The notes under the pieces: generated by a model
Database searches by the model: none
What the model was told of the DNA's origin: nothing
The model's input: the letters and a program-made list of their open reading frames with translations, nothing else
Translations under genes and position numbers: made by a program
From: Dendrophyllia cribrosa
Taxonomy: Eukaryota > Cnidaria > Anthozoa > Scleractinia > Dendrophylliidae
NCBI GenBank assembly: GCA_024195265.1
Contig: JAJLRJ010000002.1
Location: 17,368,941-17,432,940 of the forward strand
DNA: 64,000 nucleotides
Direction of reading: 5' to 3'
Part shown: in pieces, positions 44,201 through 47,518 of the stretch
Position numbering within the stretch: the stretch's first letter is position 1
Layout: the number at the start of each line of letters is the position of its first letter

Positions 44201-46459
44201 GCGCAAATGCCAGCCGCACAGCCGCTCCACCCACCCCAAATTGTCCATCCTCCATTCACTACTGCGCAAAGAGAAAAAAGAAATGTGCTACTTTTAGACT
44301 ACTGGTAACGGAATAATGGTGTTATTGCGTTCCCGCAATCCTAATATTGTGTTGGTTGTCCCGTGTAGTGGTCGGAATGAATTCAGCTTTTTTCTGTTTC
44401 TCTGTTTCACTGTTTCGACGCCACTATAACCCCCCAAATATTCTTTTGTTCTTTTCAGAAGCAAACCGGGAGGGAACTGGTATCAACTTTGGCATCTTCC
44501 CGAACGTTTCAACACACCTTCTTTTGTGTGAATGCATTTTCCTCAGTGGTTGACAACTACTCGTATATATATATATATATAGTTTCTTATCAAATACGTA
44601 TATATTTTTTTACAGAAAATAATACAATAAAACTCATATAGGACTCTACATGTACAAGGTACCTTATGGCCAATACTATAAAATCTACAATACGGTGTGA
44701 TTTGTTGTCTTAGGTAGTTTGTGAACTAATGTTTAATTTCAGTACCTTTCAAGTAAAAAATGTTACTTTTTAGTAATAAACTGATCTTTATGTTAGAAAG
44801 TATATTAGAAAAGATGTAATTTATAAACGCAGTCAGGAAGCTAAGTTTTTGTCTTAAAACTAAAATCAAAGGAACTGAACACCTGTATTGCATTTACATA
44901 AAGAGATTTAAGTAACAATCCATGTAAGAAGTAGGCAATTCTCTATTGTTCCCATGCATTTCGCTTTACCCACATAAGAATGTTTAAATTTTCGTACTGA
45001 GAATACGTCAACCTATGGACAACATGGTTTTGAAATAAAATTTACTGAAACTTTATTTTAAAGCGATGTTTCTTTTGTGTTACAAGATTTCATCCAATCG
45101 TGAGACTCCAAAACAATGGCCAAGAAAAACTTCTAATTTTCCATGTTCCCCCGTAGAATTTTTGTTGCATTAAAAATCACAATAGTTTTCACTAAAAGGG
45201 AATCAATTAGTAAACTAGAGATAAATAAATGCGCTGCCTGATGAAGTTATATTAGATTTTCATGTTTTAGCCAATGAGGTGGACGGTTTCAACAATAGCA
45301 CAATTCACACCTTTCTGCATTCCGTGGATTTGGGTTGCCTACTTCTTACACGGATTGTTGCTTAAAAAAATGTCTCTGCAGTGTTTATTTTTAAATCGGA
45401 CCTCTGATAAAAATAATTCTTTGCTTCTAATGATTCTAACGACCAAATAATTTTCAAAATTTATCACGGCATACATTGGCGATATTCTTTACACGTCCCC
45501 AATTATAGACCATAATTGTAGGACAGTTGCTTTGTAGTCTGAAGAACTGAGCTCCCCTACAAGTACGTAGATCTCAGGCTGTCAGTTTTCGCCTTTTTTA
45601 ATTCAACGAATTGATTTTCGGTAACTGAGGAGTTTTTTTTTCTCTAGTCGAGCAGCACAACCTAAAGACTATGTTTCTTTTTTTTTTTCATTGTTATTAC
45701 TTCCAATCCTTTTTAGTGTCTTCGGAACGAAAGTATGCCATTGCTTTGTTGGTTCTCAACACAAAATCTAAAACATTTTATTAATTTATTTTGTAAGTGT
45801 TATAAGTGCTATTTTGATTGTTGAACGAAATTAATCTTTCAAATCAATTTTCGCGTAGTTAGTCATACAGTTAAAAACCAAAATCATAATTTTGTCTAAA
45901 CAATAGGGATTAACCTTGGATCAGTCTACGAGTACGAAATTCGATTATAGCTTTTCAAACCTAGTTCGCGTGCTCTAGATAACCACTTTTCACACCAATT
46001 TATTCATAGAGTCGATCTCCCTATCTTCTGGCCACAGCAAAGTAAGGAGTGCCTGGCTTGTAATTCAAGTCGTACTGGTACTCAATCTCGTACTCTTAAT
46101 CAAGTCTAAAGCTTCCTTGTATTACAGAAACTACTACCCTGTTAGTGTTTCAGTTTGCTTTTAACTCCTTCTCTTGTAATTAAAGCTTATAGCAAATATG
46201 AAGAACAAAGCAAGAATGAAACTCGTTTAACTATCTTCCGTTTTCTTTCTACTCATGATAGAAAAGTAAGTTGGAAAAATCGAAAATTCGTACTTACATT
46301 TTGTATTTTTACAACTGAAATGCGTCAAAACGGTTGCAGTAATGGTTTTAAAATTATACATAAACAAATCAACGAAAAGAAATTATAAAACTTACCGGTG
46401 CTTCCAACAGAATTCAAGAAAGATGTTAAAAATAAAAGAAAGATGAAATTCATTTTCAT
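794..46459 (-). CDS. Gene A: secreted multi-TSP1 protein with a long uncharacterised repeat region (18 coding exons seen, 3' end outside the window)
   Basis: Coding exons in transcript order: 46396-46459, 44100-44261, 43565-43735, 41508-41696, 39895-40065, 38102-38290, 36104-36336, 33016-33248, 32653-32871, 31813-32071, 28235-28358, 21847-22052, 13854-14092, 13008-13113, 8368-8529, 6114-6245, 4144-4275, 794-1000. All junctions are GT-AG and phases agree throughout, giving 3198 nt (1066 codons) with no internal stop. Residues 1-20 are a signal peptide, about 22-316 are five TSP1 domains, 316-544 are an unrecognised linker, and 544-1066 are an unrecognised, internally repeated region. TSP1 arrays bind glycosaminoglycans, matrix and receptors, so an extracellular adhesion or matrix role is likely (inference). 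Coral proteins named coadhesin also carry TSP1 arrays, but the second half does not let me assign that name. No stop codon was found. The last visible exon ends at a good donor, so the gene continues to the left. Confidence 0.85.
1865..2880. repeat. Diverged repeats of the TTCAAATGAAAGC/CAGTACTTT family
   Basis: Units of about 120 bp carry TGGATGAAATTCTACAGTGT, CATTCAAATGAAAGCTACTG and GGTACTGTTTATT. There are three between 1900 and 2160 and two between 2695 and 2880. Related copies occur at 39053-39400, 13500-13640, 43870-44045, 47640-47790 and 61440-61570. Confidence 0.7.
2572..2690. repeat. Dispersed repeat shared with 52268-52378
   Basis: Both places contain GAAACAGCTGTCCACGGTTG, a TTATCGGTTTCTGTCGTGAT segment and CTGCAGTTT in the same order and orientation, with few changes. 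The function is unknown, and it is likely part of an unclassified element. Confidence 0.7.
3441..3820. repeat. Tandem repeat of three ~120-130-bp units
   Basis: Units start with GTACTGCCG at 3441, 3559 and 3689. Each contains ATTGTCGCTAGCGGTGAAAG, GGGTTCCGTGCTG and CACTGTCCCGCCGAAAT. The long minus-strand reading frames here come from the repetition, not from a gene. Confidence 0.8.
4144..4275 (-). CDS. Gene A exon 17
   Basis: Phase 0-0, 44 codons: AVFVDLKPDPVDILGIAK, IQRSPTDSSVGPWFYVNA, RQIPPYIE. The acceptor is TTTTTTTTCAG and the donor GTAAGT. The segment DPVDILGIAKIQRS then GPWFYV, with a closing YIE, is the clearest signature of the repeat region. A related ending occurs in exon 12 (GLYFDRVEMYVE). 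Confidence 0.82.
4342..5345. repeat. Tandem duplication, 301-bp period, second copy interrupted
   Basis: Copy 1 begins at 4342 and copy 2 at 4643, both CTTTTGAATTGCAACACGTC and nearly identical through TGCTCTGCCCCGAGGTCCCA. Copy 2 is split after CCCTTTCAT by the element at 4930-5321 and resumes with ATACCTACAGAAGAAACACT. Confidence 0.85.
4930..5321. mobile_element. Small TIR element inserted in the second duplication copy
   Basis: The ends carry CGCGGTCAAACG and its reverse complement CGTTTGACCGCG. TCAT flanks both sides (4926-4929 and 5322-5325). The uninterrupted sibling copy at 4342-4642 shows the empty site. It is 392 bp and non-coding. Confidence 0.75.
5521..5874. repeat. Inverted repeat with long G and C homopolymer ends
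   Basis: A run of 24 G (5525-5548) followed by GTACTCCC at the left is mirrored by GGGAGTAC followed by 27 C (5845-5871) at the right. The neighbouring ACTCCCGACAATTTAGG and GGCGGCACATACC segments are also partly mirrored. The runs may form G-quadruplexes. A third C run lies near 5978-5994. Confidence 0.7.
6114..6245 (-). CDS. Gene A exon 16
   Basis: Phase 0-0, 44 codons: TSYATADFDLRIAGGPLI, YKGFYIKGKVNILGWGIF, ANVRVSDT. The acceptor is ATATTTTCAG and the donor GTGAGT. Strand-like alternation continues. It is the same length (132 nt) and phase as exon 17. Confidence 0.82.
6262..6594 (+). pseudogene. Penelope-like element: GIY-YIG endonuclease C-terminal remnant
   Basis: The plus strand encodes FLGETKRQLNERFGEHRR, then HFNQPGHSINDILLIPLE, RKAHEAHLIDKAKTLDP and GINRRDELN before a stop. 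GETKRQLxxRxxEHR and FNxPGHSxxD are typical of the GIY-YIG nuclease domain at the end of Penelope-like retroelement proteins. The reverse transcriptase and the GIY-YIG start are missing, so this is a 5'-truncated remnant in gene A intron 15, inserted opposite to the gene. The following ~150 bp are probably its 3' tail. Confidence 0.75.
7184..8097. mobile_element. Element with ~145-bp long terminal inverted repeats
   Basis: The left end ACAGTGCGACCACGAAAAGC is mirrored by CTTTTCGTGGTCGCACTGT at the right. Inverted similarity continues inward past GATCTGATTGGCC-like and TTTGACCGAGTC segments to about 7333 and 7957. Arms have diverged and no transposase is recognisable in the ~620-bp centre. Probably an old non-autonomous DNA transposon. 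Confidence 0.65.
8368..8529 (-). CDS. Gene A exon 15
   Basis: Phase 0-0, 54 codons: GHCFGGSGYVGVGEPQFF, YASITALTLGKIFRLLG, ATFELPPPVAATGFPEGVE. The acceptor is CTACTTAG and the donor GTTAGC. The acceptor plus the first 12 coding bases (GGTCATTGTTTT) closely match the unit of the neighbouring minisatellite, so the exact start could shift if a nearby copy is used. Confidence 0.8.
8545..8915. repeat. Minisatellite (22-24-bp unit) with a TAC microsatellite
   Basis: Units of the type GGCCCTGAGTGACAATAAAC plus AAT occupy 8545-8637 and 8765-8912, separated by about 70 bp of (TAC)n at 8638-8707 and a short unique part. The array starts 16 bases from the exon 15 acceptor. More units lie at 10140-10325 and 12894-13000 in the same intron. 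Confidence 0.88.
9942..10119. repeat. 89-bp tandem duplication
   Basis: GCTGGATACTATTGTGACGT begins at 9942 and again at 10031. The copies are almost identical through GGTACCGACACTTTTCTC and diverge at the end. No function is seen. Confidence 0.85.
10140..10325. repeat. Minisatellite, second array
   Basis: About eight units GGCCCTGAGTGACAATAAAC plus AAT, more regular than the arrays near the exons. Minus-strand open frames here are repeat artefacts. Confidence 0.9.
10904..10978 (-). mobile_element. tRNA-derived SINE head
   Basis: On the minus strand, TAGCGCAGTGG (A box) and GAGTTCAACTC (B box) have tRNA-like spacing, and the body closes GGTCTCGAGC. An A-rich stretch follows at 10861-10903. 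The acceptor stem does not pair properly, so a working tRNA is unlikely. Confidence 0.6.
11989..12835. repeat. Foldback MITE, interrupted copy
   Basis: The left arm AATAGCCCATTTCTGAGTTG and the right arm CAATTCGGAAATGGGTTGTT match copies at 25267-25406 and 43348-43478. The copy is split at its CTCGGTTTAA by the TTAA element at 12076-12796. Confidence 0.8.
12076..12796. mobile_element. TTAA-flanked TIR element (721 bp) nested in the foldback
   Basis: The 17-bp TIR is GGTTACAGTGTACCTTC, exact at both ends, with TTAA on each side (12072-12075, 12797-12800). TTAA targets are typical of piggyBac and Kolobok. No transposase, so non-autonomous. Confidence 0.85.
12894..13000. repeat. Minisatellite, third array, next to the exon 14 donor
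   Basis: Units with AATAAACAATGGCC, including AATAAACAATGGCCATAAC directly before the exon 14 donor. The segment TTGCTTAGCATTCTGTGGAA is also shared with 10325-10345, so the array and its flank were duplicated together. Confidence 0.8.
13008..13113 (-). CDS. Gene A exon 14
   Basis: Phase 2 in, phase 0 out, 35 complete codons: LTYQVGAPIPVTGVQFGM, RVEFGYDCLIAADFNND. It continues smoothly from exon 13 and into exon 15 (GHCFGGSG). The acceptor is TTGACAG and the donor GTAAGT. A minisatellite unit begins only about 10 bases after the donor. Confidence 0.8.
13854..14092 (-). CDS. Gene A exon 13
   Basis: Phase 0 in, phase 2 out. It starts AEFNATATHTKLGFRVDI, then VPVNGEIERDGIIAPGND, LYLFGVLEYDFTKQVVGG and the aromatic stretch GMWRKAYWIPWLSLGN, ending IFLG. 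The acceptor is CATCGCCAG and the donor GTAAGA. The Trp-rich stretch stands out. No family is recognised. Confidence 0.82.
14340..15073. repeat. ~735-bp repeat, left member of an inverted pair
   Basis: It starts after TTAA (14336-14339) with GGTGTTTCGATACAG and ends AAGTTATGC. It is about 90 percent identical by eye to 19168-19899 in reverse orientation. It carries a 68-codon minus-strand frame (14731-14937) also present in the other copy. Confidence 0.85.
15078..16087. mobile_element. TTAA-flanked TIR element (1010 bp)
   Basis: The ends are CCCATTCACTCCT and AGGAGCGAATGGG with TTAA at 15074-15077 and 16088-16091. The first ~310 bp recur, about 95 percent identical, at 42637-42947 as a truncated copy, also after TTAA. 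No transposase seen. Confidence 0.82.
16092..18254. mobile_element. TTAA-flanked TIR element (2.16 kb)
   Basis: The ends GGACGGTGCCACCTA and TAGGTGGCACCGTCC are exact complements with TTAA outside (16088-16091 and 18255-18258). A related end (GCGCAGTAAGGATGCGCATA ... CGTCCTTAA) lies at 24890-24955. Internal open frames are short. An exon-like segment inside (17348-17452) was considered and rejected. Confidence 0.72.
18259..18844. mobile_element. TTAA-flanked TIR element (586 bp) with C/G-run ends
   Basis: The ends are CCCTATTCGG and CCGAATAGGG with TTAA at 18255-18258 and 18845-18848. Just inside are GGGGGGGCACATTGTGCCCC on the left and a TGTGCC plus long C run on the right. Non-coding. Confidence 0.8.
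18849..19166. repeat. Palindromic element
   Basis: The left TAATGATTTCAAATCAATGC ... ATTCCTCCGTGATT is mirrored on the right (AATCACGGAGGAAT ... GATTTGAAATCATTA), arms about 45 bp. It fills the gap between the TTAA elements and the right member of the inverted pair. Confidence 0.75.
19168..19899. repeat. ~735-bp repeat, right member of the inverted pair
   Basis: Reverse-oriented relative of 14340-15073, ending CTGTATCGAAAAACC before TTAA (19900-19903). The plus strand contains a 68-codon frame (19303-19509). Confidence 0.85.
19929..20086. repeat. Foldback MITE
   Basis: Arms ATACCCCGTTTCGCAGAT and complement, continuing through GCCCCAGGGCATCCCATAAT and its mirror, about 70 bp each, around an AT-rich loop. 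Non-coding. Confidence 0.82.
20205..20687 (+). mobile_element. Two tandem tRNA-derived SINE copies
   Basis: The tRNA-like heads are at 20331-20402 and 20580-20652, with A box TAGCTCAATGGACAGAGC-like and B box GGTTCGAATCC. Acceptor arms GGCTTGA/TCAAGCC pair perfectly in the first copy. Each head is followed by CCTGAATTTTTTTCAGG, a small hairpin. A GGGTATATTAC leader precedes both. The shared body and ~249-bp period show a SINE duplication, not tRNA genes. The second head has an extra CG before the B box. Confidence 0.75.
20688..20911. mobile_element. TTAA-flanked TIR element (224 bp) inside the second SINE
   Basis: The TIRs are AGGGGCGGTATCACGAGGT and AGGGGCAGTATCACGAGGT (as complement), with TTAA at 20684-20687 and 20912-20915. 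The first SINE copy keeps the empty site TGCTTAAGTTGAGAGC. The termini resemble those of the element at 54715-56351. Confidence 0.9.
21847..22052 (-). CDS. Gene A exon 12
   Basis: Phase 1 in, phase 0 out. It reads GIFAGAQLTLPKDCKNNK, FCEIVKMILGPEAKFYITG, SFQWKKIKITVGFRSIRI, then WDGLYFDRVEMYVE and a strong GTGAGT donor. Two Cys are close together. The ending MYVE joined to exon 13 (AEFNATATHTKLG) mirrors the junction PYIE/AYIEGYTELLG of exons 17-18, so the join across the 7.8-kb intron is well supported. Confidence 0.82.
22458..22506. repeat. (TA)n microsatellite
   Basis: About 45 bases of near-perfect TA in gene A intron 11. Shorter TA tracts lie at 42419-42430, 44048-44063 and 44564-44581. 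Confidence 0.95.
23253..23429. repeat. Palindromic MITE
   Basis: The arms contain AACAAATAGATTCCATTTGG, then GTTATAGATCACAGA and CAAAATGTGGTAAGAAC, with near-perfect complements around 23340. Arms are about 80 bp, the centre about 15 bp. Confidence 0.85.
25267..25406. repeat. Foldback MITE, copy 3
   Basis: The left arm AAACCGAAGCCAAGTGCAAA and the right arm TTTGCACTTGGCCTCGGTTT fold around an AT loop. The right end runs on to CAACTCGGAAATGGGCTATT; the left outer end is missing. Confidence 0.78.
26452..26513 (+). mobile_element. tRNA-like SINE head
   Basis: CAGTGGTCTAGTGGTGA (A box) and GGTTCGATTC (B box) are spaced as in a tRNA, but the acceptor ends do not pair, so this is a SINE or tRNA relic. 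An A-rich stretch follows. Confidence 0.5.
27588..28122. mobile_element. TIR element (535 bp) carrying a RecQ-like helicase gene fragment
   Basis: Arms of about 85 bp (GTCTCCAGCCGTGGGTGTCT ... GCGCACGGGTTTGGTT) are near-identical inverted copies at both ends. An 8-bp direct repeat TAGGTCCA flanks it (27580-27587, 28123-28130), and the neighbouring tandem copy shows an uninterrupted version of the site region. The centre is not repetitive and encodes a helicase start. An 8-bp duplication is used by hAT, P and related superfamilies; the termini do not decide which. Confidence 0.85.
27753..28001 (+). pseudogene. Captured 5' fragment of a RecQ-family DNA helicase gene
   Basis: The frame begins MADCASFNSRFENACSYALQ, then KFGFDNFREKQSLAMEEL, and contains FVILPTGSGKSLIFQAFPL. 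FREKQ corresponds to RecQ motif 0, and the Walker A box LPTGSGKSLIFQ to motif I. It stops after 82 codons (ILLCK, stop) where RecQ proteins continue for several hundred residues; the DEAH, motif III-VI and RQC parts are absent. GT-like splice sites near the end suggest that the first exon and upstream promoter region were taken from a gene. It cannot be an active helicase, but it could be transcribed. Confidence 0.8.
28235..28358 (-). CDS. Gene A exon 11
   Basis: Phase 0 in, phase 1 out. It reads VGISFHVPASLGFQPVLI, then DAETTFAKEPLHSLVS and TSTFAE. Only this frame is open across the exon, and it matches the phases on both sides. The acceptor is CTTACATAG and the donor GTAAGA. It belongs to the uncharacterised repeat region. 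Confidence 0.78.
28359..31521. other. Gene A intron 10, left part: no recognised feature
   Basis: About 3.2 kb in which I see no exon, TIR pair or tandem repeat I can support. Several open frames on both strands lack recognisable motifs. Together with the MITE at 31522-31799 it forms gene A intron 10. Confidence 0.5.
31522..31799. repeat. MITE with multiple CCAAT motifs, abutting exon 10
   Basis: The ends read TTCAATTGAGTGTCG and CGACACTCAAATGAA. The interior is nearly identical to 36391-36667 (GCTTTGTGATTGGCTAAAAA, GCGCTTGGCGCCGGC). It contains several ATTGG/CCAAT boxes. Its right end is 1-14 bases from the end of exon 10. Confidence 0.85.
31813..32071 (-). CDS. Gene A exon 10: start of the uncharacterised repeat region
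   Basis: Phase 2 in, phase 0 out. It begins GVGVWDFTLKPVEMLRKL and continues with amphipathic strands (FEISSIPVHIELLTG, RPQFAIGFQF) to FLDVIGLDLA. Two donors are possible, both phase 0: GCG|GTATTG at 31813 or AAC|GTTTCA at 31801. The second lies at the terminus of an inserted MITE (31522-31799). The acceptor TTTTCACAG is clear. No domain family is recognised. Confidence 0.72.
32130..32322. repeat. Small TIR repeat with a 34-C run
   Basis: The left GGCGTAGCTAGG and right CCTAGCTACGCC are complements. The C run is at 32256-32289. It lies in gene A intron 9, 60 bases before exon 10 in genomic order. Confidence 0.75.
32653..32871 (-). CDS. Gene A exon 9: unrecognised linker region, end part
   Basis: Phase 2 in and out. 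It reads RFTYYTEGSGQKFIAKG, then SSEVWKDVQTLASYAKG and ADLMNAYGLDPGILPDFF, ending VDALK. The second half looks helical, unlike the beta-like exons on either side. The acceptor is TTTAATTTAG and the donor GTGAGT. No known domain is recognised. Confidence 0.76.
33016..33248 (-). CDS. Gene A exon 8: unrecognised linker region, middle part
   Basis: Phase 0 in, phase 2 out. It starts VCFEIISPLTIKTVVDNK, has IPQWTRPAETG and GISIWIDEAQALRKYEF, then a second Cys (QCSKSD) and GYVITNV. The two Cys may form one disulfide (inference). The acceptor is CGTTCAG and the donor GTCAGT. No family is recognised; it probably completes the fold begun in exon 7. Confidence 0.78.
33284..33881. repeat. Foldback with an internal array of six ~90-bp palindromic units
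   Basis: The outer ends are GGCCCCGGTTGTTCAAAAGG and CCTTTTGTACAACCGGGGCC. GCGCTATC recurs at 33309, 33401, 33491, 33582, 33672, 33762 and 33852 (spacing 90-92). Each unit carries ATCACTATCCAGCGGATAAG and its partial mirror. It sits in gene A intron 7. Confidence 0.9.
34174..34276. repeat. Palindrome
   Basis: ATGACTGATCCCTCGGGAAAC and GTTTCCCTCGGAACCAGTCAT arms flank an inner AATTTTGTTCCCCGAG / CTCGAGGGCAACAAAATT pair. Confidence 0.8.
34620..35477. repeat. Cluster of nested inverted repeats
   Basis: The outer pair is TTTGCAAACATTTTGAACCC (34619-34650) and its complement at 35356-35387. Inside are a hairpin at 34845-34996 (arms about 65 bp, AGTTATATAAGCACGCGGGG type), a TGTTTCAGTATATACT pair near 35130-35320, and a separate hairpin at 35391-35477 (GAGACAGTTACTTGAG). 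Non-coding. Confidence 0.72.
35682..35960. repeat. TIR repeat
   Basis: ATAGTTAATAGAACAAACTGG and its complement close a 279-bp segment. A second inner pair contains GACCCTGCACA. An enclosed plus-strand frame (35780-35971) has no recognised motif. Confidence 0.7.
36104..36336 (-). CDS. Gene A exon 7: start of the unrecognised linker region
   Basis: Phase 1 in, phase 0 out. It opens with a Pro/Lys-rich hinge (VYQPSKPDKTPVTDS) and continues with SWLALECGATEKFSP, YAVYSNFNFMKTELE and GWFAIKIESDPQDVYG, ending KNLTK. The alternating hydrophobic pattern suggests beta strands. There is only one Cys, so this is not a TSP1, EGF or sushi module. I do not recognise the domain. The acceptor is CTTCTAG and the donor GTTTGT. 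Confidence 0.78.
36391..36667. repeat. MITE, second copy of the CCAAT-rich family
   Basis: The ends CAGTTTTCAATTGACTGTCG and CGACACTCAATTGAAAACTG are near-perfect TIRs. It starts 55 bases upstream of exon 7 in the transcript (36336). Confidence 0.87.
38102..38290 (-). CDS. Gene A exon 6: TSP1 repeat 5
   Basis: The 63-residue phase 1-1 exon reads GAIDGGFSAWTAWSAC, then KRSRTCTNPPP, DECVGL and DCPTEAEGCT. It has the Cys spacing of a TSP1 domain with a long first loop (SEPTYCLQG). The acceptor is TTTATAAG and the donor GTAAGA. This is the last TSP1 domain; the next exon starts an unrelated region. Confidence 0.87.
38455..38760. promoter_or_regulatory. Cluster of CCTTTGA/TCAAAGG motifs in gene A intron 5
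   Basis: About 15 copies of CTTTGA or its complement, many as ACCTTTGA or GTCAAAGG, lie within 300 bp in both orientations. CTTTGAT matches the TCF/LEF consensus, and TCAAAGGT overlaps nuclear-receptor half-sites. It may instead be an unusual repeat. A regulatory role is unproven. Confidence 0.35.
39053..39400. repeat. Tandem repeat, four ~88-bp units
   Basis: AGTACTGCTGAAG begins at 39072, 39160, 39248 and 39335, followed in each by TTTCATTTGAATGGTCACAC and ACAGACTCAAAAGTTAGAAC. Same family as 1865-2880. Confidence 0.88.
39556..39745. repeat. Foldback MITE (AATAGGCCATTTGCACGATG)
   Basis: AATAGGCCATTTGCACGATG and its complement CATCGTGCAAATGGCCTATT are the ends. Inner arms share CAACTACCAGA. 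It lies 150 bases from exon 5. Confidence 0.82.
39895..40065 (-). CDS. Gene A exon 5: TSP1 repeat 4
   Basis: The 57-residue phase 1-1 exon reads VNGGFELWSAWTTCSQTCG, then SRSRNCTNPVP, LNCTGD and CKITSCPG. Phe replaces the first Trp, while the second and third Trp of the motif remain. The acceptor is TTTTCTTAG and the donor GTGAGA. All six Cys of the domain are present. Confidence 0.88.
40338..40784. mobile_element. MITE with 26-bp TIRs and TA flanks
   Basis: CCTTATTATAGGAAATTAAC at the left and its complement at the right are near-perfect, with TA outside both ends as in Tc1/mariner-type insertions. The interior repeats TTAACGCG-like words in both orientations. Confidence 0.82.
41508..41696 (-). 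CDS. Gene A exon 4: TSP1 repeat 3
   Basis: The 63-residue phase 1-1 exon has the full WGAWSPWTQCSQTC motif, RRTRLCNQPP, KPCVGN and a final CLTPCPG. It is the longer TSP1 form because of an extra GISGGSI loop after the second Cys. The acceptor is TTTTTTAG and the donor GTTGGT, weaker than the other donors of the array. Confidence 0.87.
42139..42390. repeat. Compound palindrome of four CCGGCTACACGTTCTAAC arms
   Basis: The arm occurs at about 42144 and 42313 on the plus strand and about 42180 and 42365 on the minus strand, forming two hairpins that are themselves mirrored. Confidence 0.85.
42637..42947. mobile_element. Truncated copy of the TTAA element at 15078
   Basis: It starts directly after TTAA (42633-42636) with CCCATTCACACCTGAGG and follows 15078-15386 closely, then stops at AATGAAGCGAG. 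No right end is present. Confidence 0.85.
43348..43478. repeat. Foldback MITE, copy 4
   Basis: AATAGCCAATTTCCGAGTTG ... CAACTCGGAAATGGGCTATT, with CTCGGTTTGAAAAGGAG inner arms. It lies 86 bases from exon 3. Confidence 0.85.
43565..43735 (-). CDS. Gene A exon 3: TSP1 repeat 2
   Basis: The 57-residue phase 1-1 exon begins IDGGYTDWSQWSLCENPC, so Tyr replaces the first Trp of the WxxWxxW motif. It continues with VVNRTRTCTNPTP, QPCSGD and ends near LECTLPCS. The acceptor is TTGCAG and the donor GTGAGT. The Cys pattern is a complete TSP1 domain. The exon lies 364 bp after repeat 1, the shortest intron in the array. Confidence 0.88.
44100..44261 (-). CDS. Gene A exon 2: TSP1 repeat 1
   Basis: The exon encodes 54 residues with phase 1 at both ends. 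It begins VVNGGWTIWGGWSGC, carrying the WxxWxxW motif, and continues with the RIRTRTCTNP strand, the conserved basic layer of TSP1 that stacks with the tryptophans. Further Cys residues follow at FCTGE and IDCL. The acceptor is TTTGCGCAG and the donor GTGAGT. One domain in one symmetric exon fits exon shuffling of TSP1 modules. Confidence 0.88.
44262..46395. other. Gene A intron 1 (2.1 kb)
   Basis: It contains a TA tract (44564-44581) and the TTAA element at 44912-45361. I see nothing else that I can support. Confidence 0.6.
44912..45361. mobile_element. TTAA-flanked TIR element (450 bp)
   Basis: GTAACAATCCATGTAAGAAG and its complement (one early mismatch) are the ends, with TTAA at 44908-44911 and 45362-45365. 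Non-coding. Confidence 0.85.
46396..46459 (-). CDS. Gene A exon 1: start codon and signal peptide
   Basis: The minus strand reads MKMNFIFLLFLTSFLNSVGS, then Thr and the first base of the next codon, followed by the donor GTAAGT. A short charged start, a hydrophobic Phe/Leu core and small residues near the end make a typical secretory signal peptide. A second in-frame ATG lies two codons later (46453), so the exact start is uncertain by two residues. The exon ends in phase 1, matching the TSP1 exon at 44261. I saw no convincing TATA or initiator element upstream, and a 5' UTR intron cannot be excluded. Confidence 0.8.
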
Positions 46460-47183
46460 TAAAATGAAACTGAAGTATTTCAGACTATCTAAAAAAGATG
46501 GCTAAAGCATAGCCAGCCACTCCTTTGCCGTGGAGTGGTCAATGAAGAAGCTGAAAATAATGTTGCTTGATAAAATTCAGTTATGTTAATAAATAGACAC
46601 CTGAAATAACTCGATAGACAATGTTTTGTTAGGTGGATAAACACATTTCGTTGGCTGTGAAATTCTAGCCGCCTGTGCGTTAATTTGGTCGCATAGAGAT
46701 ATTTCATCTAACAGAAATTCAAAGATTGCTTTCTGAATGAAAACAATAAAACACGTTTCGATGTCATATTGATATCAATAAAGGTCTATCAGTTACCTTC
46801 CTACAAAATATTTTCATGAAGTTTATGCAAGGAATAATTTTATGAGATATAATTATAGGACAAACATACAAAGCACACTTATTTTTTTTCATTTATTCAC
46901 TACGTTATCGTACTTGTACGTAGACACTATGAAGAAAGAGAAAATAATCGACAAAGAGAAAAATAGTCATTGAAGTTATAGCTCATTATTATTAAATGTC
47001 AATATAATTCTATGGTAGATTGTTTAATCGTTTTACATTTTTAACATGATGAGCATATGAATGAAATCGCATCTGAACTGCAGTAGATATAAACATAAAG
47101 ATATGATCGACTGAACTTAACTATTTCACTACGATCATCTTGTTCTTAATGATGTATCAGTGATGATACTCATTTGTGTTATC

Positions 47184-47518
47184 GATTAATGCCAAAGTAT
47201 GTTAAGAGATTTTGCATTTTGACCCTAAGAGCTAACGAAATATAAACAATAGTATGGTTCAACTCGAAAGAGAAACTTCAAATCAAATGACACTGAAATA
47301 TTAACAGTATTTTAAGAGGATTACAAATTATTATCCCCATGGCCATATTAATGATTAATACCAAAGCATGTCAAGAAATTTTGCATTTTGATCCTAAGAG
47401 CTAACGAAATATAGACAATAGTATTCTTCATCTCGAATTGAGAAACTTCAAATCAAGTGACATTGAAATATTAACAGTGTTTTAAGGATTGCAAATTATT
47501 TTCCACATGGATATATTA
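47184..47518. repeat. 169-bp tandem duplication upstream of gene A
   Basis: GATTAAT plus CCAAAG starts at 47184 and 47353. Both copies contain TTTGCATTTTGA, CCTAAGAGCTAACGAAATAT and TGAAATATTAACAGT. Confidence 0.88.
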
